A stretch of 64,000 nt of DNA from contig CP136061.1 in the NCBI GenBank assembly GCA_032622095.1, forward strand, positions 170,009,107 to 170,073,106, given 5' to 3'. Position 1 is the first letter of the stretch; each line of letters begins with the position of its first letter. A program made the position numbers and the translations under genes. This document shows positions 1 to 13,815 of this stretch, piece after piece. The notes under the pieces were generated by a model. The model was not told the origin of the DNA. It ran no database searches and saw only the letters and a list, made by a program, of their open reading frames with translations. This stretch comes from Siphonodentalium dalli. Lineage: Eukaryota; Mollusca; Scaphopoda; Gadilida; Siphonodentaliidae.

Positions 1-3000
1 TCCCCACCACATACATATATAGGTAACCCCACCACATACATATATAAGTATCCCCACCACATTCATCTATAGGTATCCCCACCACATACATATATAGGTA
101 TCCCCAACACATACATCTATAGGTATCCCCACCACACACATATATAGGTATCCCCACCATACACATCTATAGGTATCCCCACCACACATATATATAGGTA
201 TCCCCACCATACACATCTATATATATAGGTATCCCCGCCACACATATATATAGGTAACCCCACCACATACATATATTGGTATCCCCACCATACACATCTA
301 TAGGTATCCCCACCATACACATCTATATGTATCACCGCCACACTCATATATAGGTATCCTCACCACATACATCTATAGGTATCCCCACCACACACATCTA
401 TATGTATCACCACCACATACATATATAGGTATCCCCACCACACACATATATAGGTATCCCCACGACATACATATATAGGTATCCCCACCACACACATATA
501 GGTATCCTCACCACACACATATATAGGTATCCTCACCACACACATATATAGGTATCCCCGTCACATACATCTATAGGTATCACCACCACATACATCTATA
601 GGTATCACCACCACATACATCTATAGATATCCCCACCACATACATCTATAGGTATCCCCACCACATACATCTATAGGTATCCCCGCCAAACACATCTATA
701 GGTATCCTCACCACACACATATATAGGTATCCCCACCACATACATCTATAGGTATCCCCACCGCACACATATATAGGTATCCCCACCACACACATATATA
801 GGTATCCCCACCACATACATCTATTGGTATCCCCACCACACACATATAGGTATACCCGCCACACACATCTATAGGTATCACCACCACATACATCTATAGG
901 TATCACCACCACATACATCTATAGGTATCCCCACCACATACATATATAGGTATCCCCACCACATACATCTATAGGTATCCCCGCCACACACATATATAGG
1001 TATCCCCACCACACACATATATAGGTATCCCCGCCACATACATATATAGGTATCACCACCACACACATATATAGGTCTCCCCACCACATACATCTATAGG
1101 TATCCCCACCACACATATCTATATGTATCCCCACCACACACAGATCTATAGGTAACCCCACCACACACATATATAGGTATTCCCACAATACACATCTATA
1201 GTTATCCCCGCCACACACATATATAGGTATTCCCACCACATACATATATAGGTATCCCCACCACACACATATATAGGTATCCCCACCACATACATATATA
1301 GGTATAACCACCACACACATATAGGTTTCCACGCCACATACATATAGGTATCCCCGCCACTCACATATAGGTATCCCCACCACACACATATATAGGTATC
1401 ACCACCACATACATATATAGGTATCCCCAACACATACATATATAGGTATCCCCACCATATACTTATATAGGTATCCCCACCACATACATATATAGGTATC
1501 CCCACCACATACATCTATAGGTATCCCCACCACAAACATATATAGGTATCCCCACCACATACATATATAGGTATCCCCCCACGTACATATATAGCTATCC
1601 CCACCACATACATCTATAGGAATCACCGCCACATACATCTATAGGTATCCCCACCGTATCCCCGCCACACACATATATAGGTATCCCCACCACACACATA
1701 TATAGGTATCACCACCACACACATATATAGGTATCCCCGCCACATACATATGTAGGTATCCCCACCACATACATATATAGTTTTCACCACCACACACATA
1801 TATCGGTATCCCCACCATATACATATATAGGTATCCCCATCACATACATTAATAGGTATCCCCACCACACACATATATAGGTATCCCCACCACATACATA
1901 TATAGGTATCCCCACCACATACATATATAGGTATCCCCACCACATACATCTATAAGTGTCCCCACCACACACATATATAGGTATCCCCACCACATACATC
2001 TATAAGTGTCCCCACCACACACATATATAGGTATCCCCACCACATACATCTCTAGGTATCCCCACCACGCACATATATAGGTATCCCCACCACATACATG
2101 TATAGGTATCCCCACCACACACATATATAGGTATCCCCACCACATACATATATAGGTATCACCACCACACACATATAGGTATTCCCGCCACATACATATA
2201 GGTATCCCCACCACACACATATAGGTATCCCCACCACACACATCTATTGGTATCACCACCACATACATATATAGGTATCCCCAACACATACATATATAGG
2301 TATCCCCACCACATACATATATAGGTAACCCCACCACATACATATATAGGTATCCCCACCACATACATCTATAGGTATCCCCACCACAAACATATATAGG
2401 TATCCCCACCACATACATATATAGGTAACCCCACCACATACATATTTAGCTATCCTCACCACATACATATATAGGTATCACCGCCACATACTTCTATAGG
2501 TATCCCACCACATACATATATAGGTATCCCCGCCACACACATATATAGGTATTCCCATCACACACATATATAGGTATCACCACCACACACATATATAGGT
2601 ATCCCCGCCAAATACATATGTATGTATCCCCACCACATACATATATAGGTATCACCACTACACACATATATAGGTATCCCCACCACATACATATATAGGT
2701 ATCCCATCACATACATATATAGGTATCCCCACCACATACATATATAGGTATCCCCACCACATACAAATATATGTATCCCCATCACATACATCTATATGTA
2801 TCCCCACCACACACATATATAGGTATCCCCACCACATACATCTATATGTATCCCCACCACGCACATATATAGGTATCCCCACCACATACATATATAGGTA
2901 TCCCCACCACATACATCTATAGGTATCCCCACTACATACATATATAGGTATCCCCACCACATACATATATATGTATCCCCACCACATACATATATAGGTA

Positions 3001-6000
3001 ACCCCACCACATACATATATAAGTATCCCCACCACATTCATCTATAGGTATCCCCACCACATACATATATAGGTATCCCCAACACATACATCTATAGGTA
3101 TCCCCACCACACACATATATAGGTATCCCCACCATACACATCTATAGGTATCCCCACCACACATATATATAGGTATCCCCACCATACACATCTATATATA
3201 TAGGTATCCCCGCCACACATATATATAGGTAACCCCACCACATACATATATTGGTATCCCCACCATACACATCTATAGGTATCCCCACCATACACATCTA
3301 TATGTATCACCGCCACACTCATATATAGGTATCCTCACCACATACATCTATAGGTATCCCCACCACACACATCTATATGTATCACCACCACATACATATA
3401 TAGGTATCCCCACCACACACATATATAGGTATCCCCACGACATACATATATAGGTATCCCCACCACACACATATAGGTATCCTCACCACACACATATATA
3501 GGTATCCTCACCACACACATATATAGGTATCCCCGTCACATACATCTATAGGTATCACCACCACATACATCTATAGGTATCACCACCACATACATCTATA
3601 GATATCCCCACCACATACATCTATAGGTATCCCCACCACATACATCTATAGGTATCCCCGCCAAACACATCTATAGGTATCCTCACCACACACATATATA
3701 GGTATCCCCACCACATACATCTATAGGTATCCCCACCGCACACATATATAGGTATCCCCACCACACACATATATAGGTATCCCCACCACATACATCTATT
3801 GGTATCCCCACCACACACATATAGGTATACCCGCCACACACATCTATAGGTATCACCACCACATACATCTATAGGTATCACCACCACATACATCTATAGG
3901 TATCCCCACCACATACATATATAGGTATCCCCACCACATACATCTATAGGTATCCCCGCCACACACATCTATAGGTATCCTCACCACACACATATATAGG
4001 TATCCCCACCACATACATCTATAGGTATCCCCACCAAACACATCTATAGGTATTACCACCACATACATATATAGGTATCACGACCACATACATATATAGG
4101 TATACATACCACATACATCTATATGTATCCCCACCACATACATTTATAGGTATCCTAACCACACACATATATAGGTATCCCCACCACACACATATATAGG
4201 TATCACCACCACATACATCTATATGTATCCCTACCACATATATCTATAGGTAACCCCACCACATACTTATATAGGTATCCCCACCACATACATCTATAGG
4301 TATCCCCACCACACACATATATAGGTATCAACACCACACACATATATAGGTATCACCACCACATACATCTATAGGTATCCCCACCACATACATCTATGGG
4401 TATCCCCGACACATACATATATAGGTATCCCCACCACTTACATATATAGGTATCCCCGCCCTACACATCTATAGGTATCACCACCACACACATATATATG
4501 TATCACCACACACACATCTATATGTACCACCACCACATACATATATAGGTATTCCCACCACATACATATATAGGTATCCCCACCACATACATCTATAGGT
4601 ATCCCCGCCAGACACATCTATAGGTATCACCACCACACACATCTATAGGTATCACCACCACATACATATATAGGTACCCCACCACATACATATATAGGTA
4701 TCCACACCACATACATATATAGGTATCCCCGCCACACACATATATAGGTATCACCACCACATATATATATAGGTATCGCCACCACATACATCTATATGTC
4801 TCTCCACCACACACATCTATAGTATCCCCACCACACACATCTATAGGTATCCCCACCACATACATATATAGGTATCACCACCACACACATATAGGTATTC
4901 CCGCCACATACATATAGGTATCCCCACCACACACATATAGGTATCCCCACCACACACATCTATAGGTATCACCACCACATACATATATAGGTATCCCCAA
5001 CACATACATATATAGGTATACCCACCACATACATATATAGGTATCCCCACCACACACATATATATAGGTATCTCCGCCACACACATATATAGGTATCCCC
5101 ACCACATACCTATATAGGTCTCCCCACCACATACATCTATAGGTATCCCCACCACACACATCTATAGGTATCCCTACCACACACATATATTGGTATCACC
5201 ACCACATACATATATAGGTATCCCCGCCACACACATATATAGGTATCCCCGCCACATACATATATAGGTATCCCCACCACACACATCTATAGGTATTCCC
5301 ACCATATACATATTTAGGTATCACCACCACTCACATATATAGGTATCCCCACCACACACATATATAGGTATCCCCACCACACACATATATAGGTATCCCC
5401 GCCACATACATATATAGGTATCACCACCACACACATATATAGGTCTCCCCACCACATACATCTATAGGTATCCCCACCACACATATCTATATGTATCCCC
5501 ACCACACACAGATCTATAGGTAACCCCACCACACACATATATAGGTATTCCCACAATACACATCTATAGTTATCCCCGCCACACACATATATAGGTATTC
5601 CCACCACATACATATATAGGTATCCCCACCACACATATATATAGGTATCCCCACCACATACATATATAGGTATAACCACCACACACATATAGGTTTCCAC
5701 GCCACATACATATAGGTATCCCCACCACTCACATATAGGTATCCCCACCACACACATATATAGGTATCACCACCACATACATATATAGGTATCCCCAACA
5801 CATACATATATAGGTATCCCCACCATATACTTATATAGATATCCCCACCACATACATATATAGGTATCCCCACCACATACATCTATAGGTATCCCCACCA
5901 CAAACATATATAGGTATCCCCACCACATACATATATAGGTATCCCCCCCACGTACATATATAGCTATCCCCACCACATACATCTATAGGTATCACCGCCA

Positions 6001-9000
6001 CATACATCTATAGGTATCCCCACCGTATCCCCGCCACACACATATATAGGTATCCCCACCACACACATATATAGGTATCACCACCACACACATATATAGG
6101 TATCCCCGCCACATACATATGTAGGTATCCCCACCACATACATATATAGGTTTCACCACCACACACATATATCGGTATCCCCACCATATACATATATAGG
6201 TATCCCCATCACATACATTAATAGGTATCCCCACCACACACATATATAGGTATCCCCACCACATACATATATAGGTATCCCCACCACATACATATATAGG
6301 TATCCCCACCACATACATCTATAAGTGTCCCCACCACACACATATATAGGTATCCCCACCACATACATCTATAAGTGTCCCCACCACACACATATATAGG
6401 TATCCCCACCACATACATCTCTAGGTATCCCCACCACGCACATATATAGGTATCCCCACCACATACATATAGGTATCCCCACCACACACATCTATTGGTA
6501 TCACCACCACATACATATATAGGTATCCCCAACACATACATATATAGGTATCCCCACCACATACATATATAGGTATCCCCACCACATACATATATAGGTA
6601 TCCCCACCACATACATCTATAGGTATCCCCACCACAAACATATATAGGTATCCCCACCACATACATATATAGGTAACCCCACCACATACATATTTAGCTA
6701 TCCTCACCACATACATATATAGGTATCACCGCCACATACTTCTATAGGTATCCCACCACATACATATATAGGTATCCCCGCCACACACATATATAGGTCT
6801 TCCCATCACACACATATATAGGTATCACCACCACACACATATATAGGTATCCCCGCCAAATACATATGTATGTATCCCCACCACATACATATATAGGTAT
6901 CACCACTACACACATATATAGGTATCCCCACCACATACATATATAGGTAACCCATCACATACATATATAGGTATCCCCACCACATACATATATAGGTATC
7001 CCCACCACATACATATATATGTATCCCCATCACATACATCTATATGTATCCCCACCACACACATATATAGGTATCCCCACCACATACATCTGTATGTATC
7101 CCCACCACGCACATATATAGGTATCCCCACCACATACATATATAGGTATCCCCACCACATACATCTATAGGTATCCCCACCACATACATATATAGGTATC
7201 CCCACCACATACATATATATGTATCCCCACCACATACATATATAGGTAACCCCAACACATACATATATAAGTATCCCCACCACATACATCTATAGGTATC
7301 CCCACCACATACATATATAGGTATCCCCAACACATACATCTATAGGTATCCCCACCACACACATATATAGGTATCCCCACCATACACATCTATAGGTATC
7401 CCCACCACACTTATATATAGGTATCCCCACCATACACATCTATATATATAGATATCCCAGCCACACATATATATAGGTAACCCCACCACATACATATATT
7501 GGTATCCCCACCATACACATCTATAGGTATCCCCACCATACACATCTATATGTATCACCGCCACACTCATATATAGGTATCCGCACCACATACATCTATA
7601 GGTATCCCCACCACACACATCTATATGTATCACCACCACATACATATATAGGTATCCCCACCACACACATATATAGGTATCCCCACGACATACATATATA
7701 GGTATCCCCATCACACACATATAGGTATCCTCACCACACACATATATAGGTATCCTCACCACACACATATATAGGTATCCCCGTCACATACATCTATAGG
7801 TATCACCACCACATACATCTATAGGTATCACCACCACATACATCTATAGATATCCCCACCACATACATCTATAGGTATCCCCACCACATACATCTATAGG
7901 TATCCCCGCCAAACACATCTATAGGTATCCTCACCACACACATATATAGGTATCCCCACCGCACACATATATAGGTATCCCCACCACACACATATATAGG
8001 TATCCCCACCACATACATCTATTGGTATCCCCACCACACACATATAGGTATACCCGCCACACACATCTATAGGTATCACCGCCACATACATCTATAGGTA
8101 TCACCACCACATACATCTATAGGTATCCCCACCACATACATATATAGGTATCCCCACCACATACATCTATAGGTATCCCCGCCACACACATCTATAGGTA
8201 TCCTCACCACACACATATATAGGTATCCCCACCACATACATCTATAGGTATCCCCACCACACACATCTATAGGTATTACCACCACATACATATATAGGTA
8301 TCACGACCACATACATATATAGGTATACATACCACATACATCTATATGTATCCCCACCACATACATTTATAGGTATCCTAACCACACACATATATAGGTA
8401 TCCCCACCACACACATATATAGGTATCACCACCACATACATCTATATGTATCCCTACCACATACATCTATAGGTAACCCCACCACATACTTATATAGGTA
8501 TCCCCACCACATACATCTATAGGTATCCCCACCACACACATATATAGGTATCAACACCACACACATATATAGGTACCACCACCACATACATATATAGGTA
8601 TCCCCACCACATACATCTATGGGTATCCCCGACACATACATATATAGGTATCCCCACCACTTACATATATAGGTATCCCCGCCCTACACATCTATAGGTA
8701 TCACCACCACACACATATATATGTATCACCACACACACATCTATATGTACCACCACCACATACATATATAGGTATTCCCACCACATACATATATAGGTAT
8801 CCCCACCACATACATCTATAGGTATCCCCGCCAGACACATCTATAGGTATCACCACCACACACATCTATAGGTATCACCACCACATACATATATAGGTAC
8901 CCCACCACATACATATATAGGTATCCACACCACATACATATATAGGTATCCCCGCCACACACATATATAGGTATCACCACCACATATATATATAGGTATC

Positions 9001-10284
9001 GCCACCACATACATCTATATGTCTCTCCACCACACACATCTATAGTATCCCCACCACACACATCTATAGGTATCCCCGCCACACACATCTATAGGTATCC
9101 CACCACATACATATATAGGTATCCCCACCACATACATCTATAGGTATCCCCACCACATACATATATAGGTATCACCACCACATTCATATATAGGTATCCC
9201 CACCACATACATATATAGGTAACCCCACCACATACATATATAGGTATCCTCACCACACATCTATAGGTATCCTCACCACACACATATATAGGTATCCCCA
9301 CCACATACATATATAGGTATCCCCGCCACACACATATATAGGTATCCCCACCACACACATATATAGGTATACCCACCACACACATATATAGGTATCACCA
9401 CCACATACATATATAGGTATCCCAACCACATACATATATAGGTATCCCCCACCACACACATATATAGGTATCCCCACGACATACATCTATAGGTATCCCC
9501 ACCACATACATATATAGGTATCACCACCACACACATCTATAGGTATCCCCACCACATACATCTATATGTATCCCCACCACAAACATCTATAGATATCCCA
9601 CCACATACATATATAGGTATCACCACCACACACATATATAGGTATCCCCACCCATACATCTATAGGTATCCCCACCAGATACATCGATAGGTATCCCCAC
9701 CACATACATATATAGGTTTCCCCACCACACATCTATAGGTATCACCACCACATACATATATAGGTATCACCACCACACACATATAGGTATCCCCACCACA
9801 CACATATATAGGTATCACCACCACATGCATATATAGGTATCCCCACCACATACATATATAGGTATCCCCACCTCATACATATATAGGTATCCCCACCACA
9901 CATATATAGGTATCACCACCACATACATATATAGGTATCACCACCACACACATATAGGTAACCCCACCACACACATATATCGGTATCACCACCACATACA
10001 TATATAGGTATCCCCACCACACATATATAGGTATCTCCACCACATACATATATAGGTATCCTCACCACATACATCTATAGGTATCACCACCACATACATA
10101 TATAGGTATCCCCACCACATACATCTATAGGTATCACCACCACACACATATATAGGTATCCCCACCACATACATATATAGGTATCCCCACCACATACATA
10201 TATAGGTATCCCCACCACATACATCTATAGGTATCCCCACCACATACATATATAGGTATCACCACCACACACATATATAGGTAT
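1..10284. repeat. 25-bp minisatellite array, left block
   Basis: Uninterrupted tandem array of a 25-bp unit with core GGTATCCCCACCAC followed by an AC/AT-rich stretch ending in TATA. Units differ by a few substitutions (catac/cacac, atata/ctata, cccc/cacc), and some are shortened or lengthened by 1-5 bp. The array starts before the window and ends at 10284, where unique sequence begins. Because 25 is not a multiple of 3 and the unit has no stop on the minus strand, all minus frames stay open and give a 25-residue pseudo-repeat; I do not regard these as genes. The same array type returns at 61678. Confidence 0.98.
2976..3968. repeat. Higher-order duplication inside the minisatellite
   Basis: This ~1-kb block repeats positions 1-993 at an offset of 2975 with the same pattern of unit variants, for example the rare aaccccacc and aagtatcccc units. 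A third related copy lies near 7200-8190. The tract from about 1010 onward also recurs further right at offsets 4368, then 4248, then 4223; the steps match loss of about 121 bp and then one 25-bp unit. The array has therefore grown by kilobase-scale segmental duplication as well as by single-unit slippage. Confidence 0.85.
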
Positions 10285-10302
10285 GGAGAAACAGCTCTCC
10301 AC

Positions 10303-10537
10303 TGTTATATTCTGCTCACAAGGTGGTGACAATCTCATGTTTCAATCACCTTGTGTTCTGGACCCACACCTGGCTTGCGGTCGACCGCTTCGGTTAAAGT
10401 AGGTGCCTGGATTTCACGTCCGTATTCGTCAATCTCTATCAGTCAAGTCGAGGTCGCTCCATTTGGGCAGGACCCACGTGACCCAAATCCCGGGGTCTCG
10501 TTTATATGCGTCGGGGAGTTTCCGTAATTATACTACA
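10303..10537 (-). repeat. Candidate 3' LTR of a Gypsy-type element
   Basis: Read on the minus strand this 235-bp tract starts TGTAGTATAATTAC and ends ATATAACA, so it has TGT...ACA ends. A polypurine tract lies immediately upstream and a CATATAAA TATA-like motif sits at about 10501-10508. It lies downstream of the minus-strand integrase and ORF3 remnants, where a 3' LTR belongs. No matching 5' LTR was found in the window, so the call rests on position and end motifs. It contains a perfect 9-bp inverted repeat (10317-10325 with 10347-10355). Confidence 0.5.
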
Positions 10538-10550
10538 TTCCCCCTCACTT
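10538..10550 (-). other. Candidate polypurine tract
   Basis: The minus strand reads AAGTGAGGGGGAA directly before the TGTAGT start of the candidate LTR. A purine run abutting an LTR is the usual plus-strand primer site of LTR retrotransposons. It is inferred from position and composition only. Confidence 0.5.
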
Positions 10551-11654
10551 TCTAAATGTGCTCCACCCTTTGAATCTCTGGGTACTTCAATTTATACTCT
10601 TCTATCATGGGTTATCATTTTTTATCATTATACGGCTTAATGTCCCCCTCCCATCCTTCGTACTTTTACTACCATTAATATCAATACTAAAAAATCCACC
10701 CCCACTTATTATTGTCCACATTTCCCATAATGACCTCCCCCCTTAACATCGGGCCGCCACCAGCCCTGGAATGTATTAATATCCACAAATATATCACAAC
10801 ATTATAAACTTAACAAGGCGTGGGAAAAACCTCACCAAGGGAAAACCTCACCAAATCCCCTTAATACTCAAAAGTATATACATTTAGGGAGGGGAGATAT
10901 CCAGTCTGCAGTGTGCATTATTCCCCCCCCCCCATCAATATTAACAGGGGCAGTATGGGTGTTAGTACCCTCACCCTACGGGGGAAAACTCCCGAACAAT
11001 CAAATGCACACTGACTATGATTACTTGCCCATCTGGACATCAAACCCCCCTTGAGGTTGATATGTTAAATATGGACGGATTTGCATCTAGGGTTGATCTG
11101 GCTCATCTTAATTCACTAGCTGCACTACATCAAAATAACTACTAGTGATATTTAGATCAATACGACACCTGTTTCAAGGGTGCATGAGTTTTAATTCTCA
11201 TGACTCAAACATTCTACCCCCCATAAACCCACTAGTGTTTTAATTCTCCTCCAACATTCTACCACCAGGTTACTTGGTGCTGAGATAATTTTAACTACAT
11301 CCATGTTATATATAACTTTGGTAACCTGTTAGTTATTATGGGAATTCACCATCAACATGATTATAATATTGTATAAGGTATACCATGTTCGTGCCTCTAC
11401 TATATGGGGTAATATTCCTATTTCCTTGTCATACCCCCCTGCTTACTAATCCGAGTTTGGCTATGAAATACCACTCTGTTTCAATCAAACCACCCTGTGT
11501 CACTAATAAATCAGTATCTTATATAATGATGCAGCCCAGATCAACCCTATCTTCCGAGACAGTTCAATCAATCAATGAGTATGTGTATACATATAGGTGG
11601 TCAGTAGGGTACAGGGATTTTTGTGAAGGGACCGGAGAAAAAGATTGTTATTCG
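10551..11654 (-). other. Non-coding tract between ORF3 remnant and PPT
   Basis: About 1.1 kb without a convincing ORF. It contains a direct repeat of about 49 bp around 11190-11275 (minus strand GGTAGAATGTT...GAGAATTAAAAC twice) and a C homopolymer at 10922-10933. A 22-bp segment at 11217-11238 is identical to 12400-12421 inside the ORF3 linker. It is plausibly the 3' untranslated part of the element ending at 10303. Confidence 0.4.
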
Positions 11655-12322
11655 TTAAAGGGTAATACCCTGTATGACGAGCCGATCCAACGGGATCCGA
11701 CCCACGTAGTTCTGGGAGTACAAACACGGTACCCCCAGAATACGGGGCGATATGGTGAAGAAAGAGTTCGGGAAATCCCGAAGCCATCGCTCCACCATAT
11801 CGCCATCACCTACAAATCCACTTAAAATGATGGGTTCGCAGGTGATAGCCGCATCCCGCAAGATATCCCTTACCCGGCAGGCCACGTCCCTGCCTAATGG
11901 GTCCCCCTCGTGCCCTGTTAAGGACACGACGTGCCAATAGTGCGGGCCCAGGATGCCATCTGACCCAGGATGATATCCGGAGCCCAATGGCGATCCCAAG
12001 GTAGGCGTCGATCGACACCTACCGGGCCCACAGCATCTATGAGGGTGGCTGCCATGCGGATCTGGGGGTTCAGTTGTCCCAGACCCACATGGTGTGGCAA
12101 TATATCCCGTGGTGGGATTGCCAACGCCACCATGAAGCGCCGGCTGAGGGGAAGCGGGATACTTCCCAAAGTGCCAGGGCCGATCTCAACCAGTCCTCCA
12201 CAAGGGAGGGTTGCCGGTGGAGTGGCAGAGGCTGTTAATCCCCCCACCATCTCCTCCGGGGAGAGATCAGCCCTACCACTCCAGTGGAGCGCCCTTTCCA
12301 GTCCTAGACTGGCATCCCACAA
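11655..12322 (-). pseudogene. TatD-DNase-like region of ORF3, metal ligands replaced
   Basis: Two overlapping minus-strand frames (12322-11918 and 11999-11655) together cover most of a TatD-like barrel. Where TatD proteins carry an H-x-H near the N-terminus this copy has DASLGLER. The Glu of GEIGLD is Pro (AVGPVGVD), the two downstream His strands read VVSLTG and ILSGFVGD, and the final Asp block reads VIQG after IPLDRL. If the alignment is right, no metal ligand is retained. It is a frameshifted copy, so some changes may be decay. Confidence 0.5.
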
Positions 12323-13182
12323 GAGGAATGGAGTGTCATGGCTCCAACCCCCGAGGCTTTATCGTGGTGTGGGTATTGGGCGACCTATCGGTATCTACGC
12401 CCCCCATAAACCCACTAGTGTCTACCTGCATTAGGGGAGGTATCTCCAATGCATGACGGGAGAGGGGCTGGTTCAGCCTAGTTGTGACGAGCCTGTTACC
12501 CTGACCCGCCCTCTCGACCTGAGGGGGAGTTCGAGACCCGCCAGGTTTTGCAACCTTGGCTGGCGGGGAACTCCGCACAGGAACGGCTTTACCCCCCACA
12601 GGGGGTACCACCAGTTCCTGCTGTCCTCCGGATCGCCCAGAGTCCCTGGGCCTCGACCTGGGGATTGCTCTCCCAGTCGGTACCCCGGGTCCCGACGCCA
12701 CCCTAGATGCCTCCCCCATGCCCCCCTACCATGCTCACTACCTGGCCTGGCTGGGGGCCCGCTGTGCCGAGGCTTGGGAGTTTGCACCACCTGACCCGCG
12801 ACACTGCGGGAGACCGCAGAGCTAAGGCAGGTGTCGTGGCCGGTGGAGCCCGGGGCGTTGCTGCCCGCGGATCCCCATTGACCCCGAAACCGGCCCGCCA
12901 CAACCTTGCTGCCACCCAGCGAAGTACTCTCCAATGAAATAGGAGAGTAATGTTCTCTGGGCGGCCCAGCACCCTCCCATACGCATCAAACTTTGTGGCC
13001 TTAGCTGGGCTGATCTCGAAGGCCCTCTCCAGCTCCCCAACCTGATGCCTCATAGGCTCTGAGATAGGGAACGGGAAAGGGCCCTCCCGAGCCGCCACCC
13101 CCGCCAAGGCCTCCAAGGTAACCCTTAAGGGTTTCACGTAGGCCATGAGAGCCGTCCGCTTTTGCTGAGGCTTTGATGAAGT

Positions 13183-13236
13183 ATGCCTAGCCACGTGGCG
13201 TTGGAACTGGCGAGTGACCTCGCCGCACACGTCACA
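13183..13236 (-). other. C2H2 zinc finger in the ORF3 remnant
   Basis: The segment encodes CDVCGEVTRQFQRHVARH, a C-x2-C-x9-H-x3-H arrangement (residues 26-43 of the local open frame). The spacing between the second Cys and first His is shorter than the classical x12, as in several retroelement gag-type fingers. Confidence 0.65.
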
Positions 13237-13815
13237 GCGCGAGCTGCCGTGCCGGGAGCCCACCCGCCGCCCAACGCCCGAAGACTGGTGCCGGCCTCCC
13301 AACGGCCCCACACTCTTGCTTCTACCTCCACCCTTAGCCCCGGGTCGACCCCTCTCCCGGGGACCCGTTAAGGACCTGTTTCGATCTCCACCCCCCGATT
13401 TGTGCCCGGGGAAGTCGACTGTCGGGGCTGGGCGGCCACCTCAGCATACGTGCGAAGCCCCTGCCCGAGCCCTCCTCGTCCAGTCGTGTCCGGAGGCCGG
13501 CTGGAAGAGGACCGCCATACCAATGATGACCGTCCAATCCCCGGCGGGTCTGGTATCGAATGCAGGGTGTAGCCCCTCCCATGAGGGGCTACTTGCAACC
13601 CTTTCTGTAAATGCATTTCGATCGCCCGAGCCATATCTGACTCGGGCGACCCCTGGCCTGATATCAGCCACCCCCCTTGTGGGTGATATGGACGGCCTTT
13701 CTGCCGCCCAAGATCTTTTGGGCGATCCCTCCTCTTCCGAGGGATCCGCCCCAGGGGTCCCGTTAATGTCAGAGTAACTCATTTTGTGTCATTCACTACA
13801 ACAAAATAAACAAAA

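Larger units (their letters stand above)
11655..13782 (-). pseudogene. Broken ORF3: C2H2 zinc finger plus TatD-nuclease-like region
   Basis: A minus-strand ORF starts at 13782, 33 bp after the stop of the PHD-tailed integrase, and can be followed in fragments down to 11655 with at least four frame changes. In order: an acidic, Pro-rich N-terminus; a stretch containing RTYAEVAAQPRQ; a C2H2 finger (C-x2-C-x9-H-x3-H); a helical region ending LLFHWRVLRWVAARLW; a Pro/Arg-rich linker; and a C-terminal part resembling the TatD amidohydrolase barrel. Matches to TatD are the order of blocks VALAIPP, AVGPVGVDRRLPWDRHW, WLRDFPNSFFTISP and GRIPLDRLVI, which parallel GIHP, GEIGLD, the FPN strand and the IPLDRLLLETD block. 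The usual metal ligands seem replaced. The position suggests a third ORF of an LTR element; a nearby host TatD paralogue is the alternative. GC content is clearly higher than in the flanks. Confidence 0.5.

Noticed and set aside
117-10249. Dozens of minus-strand ORFs of 60-196 residues with GGDTYICMWWGYLY-type repeats
   Set aside because: They follow automatically from a 25-bp unit without minus-strand stops and run in all three frames; frame changes between units are tolerated at random.
1-10284. CRISPR array
   Set aside because: The units are contiguous with no unique spacers, and the context is eukaryotic.
11385-13777. Plus-strand ORFs in the GC-rich tract, up to 187 residues
   Set aside because: No recognisable motif; the minus strand carries zinc-finger and TatD-like blocks, so these are shadows of a GC-rich coding remnant.
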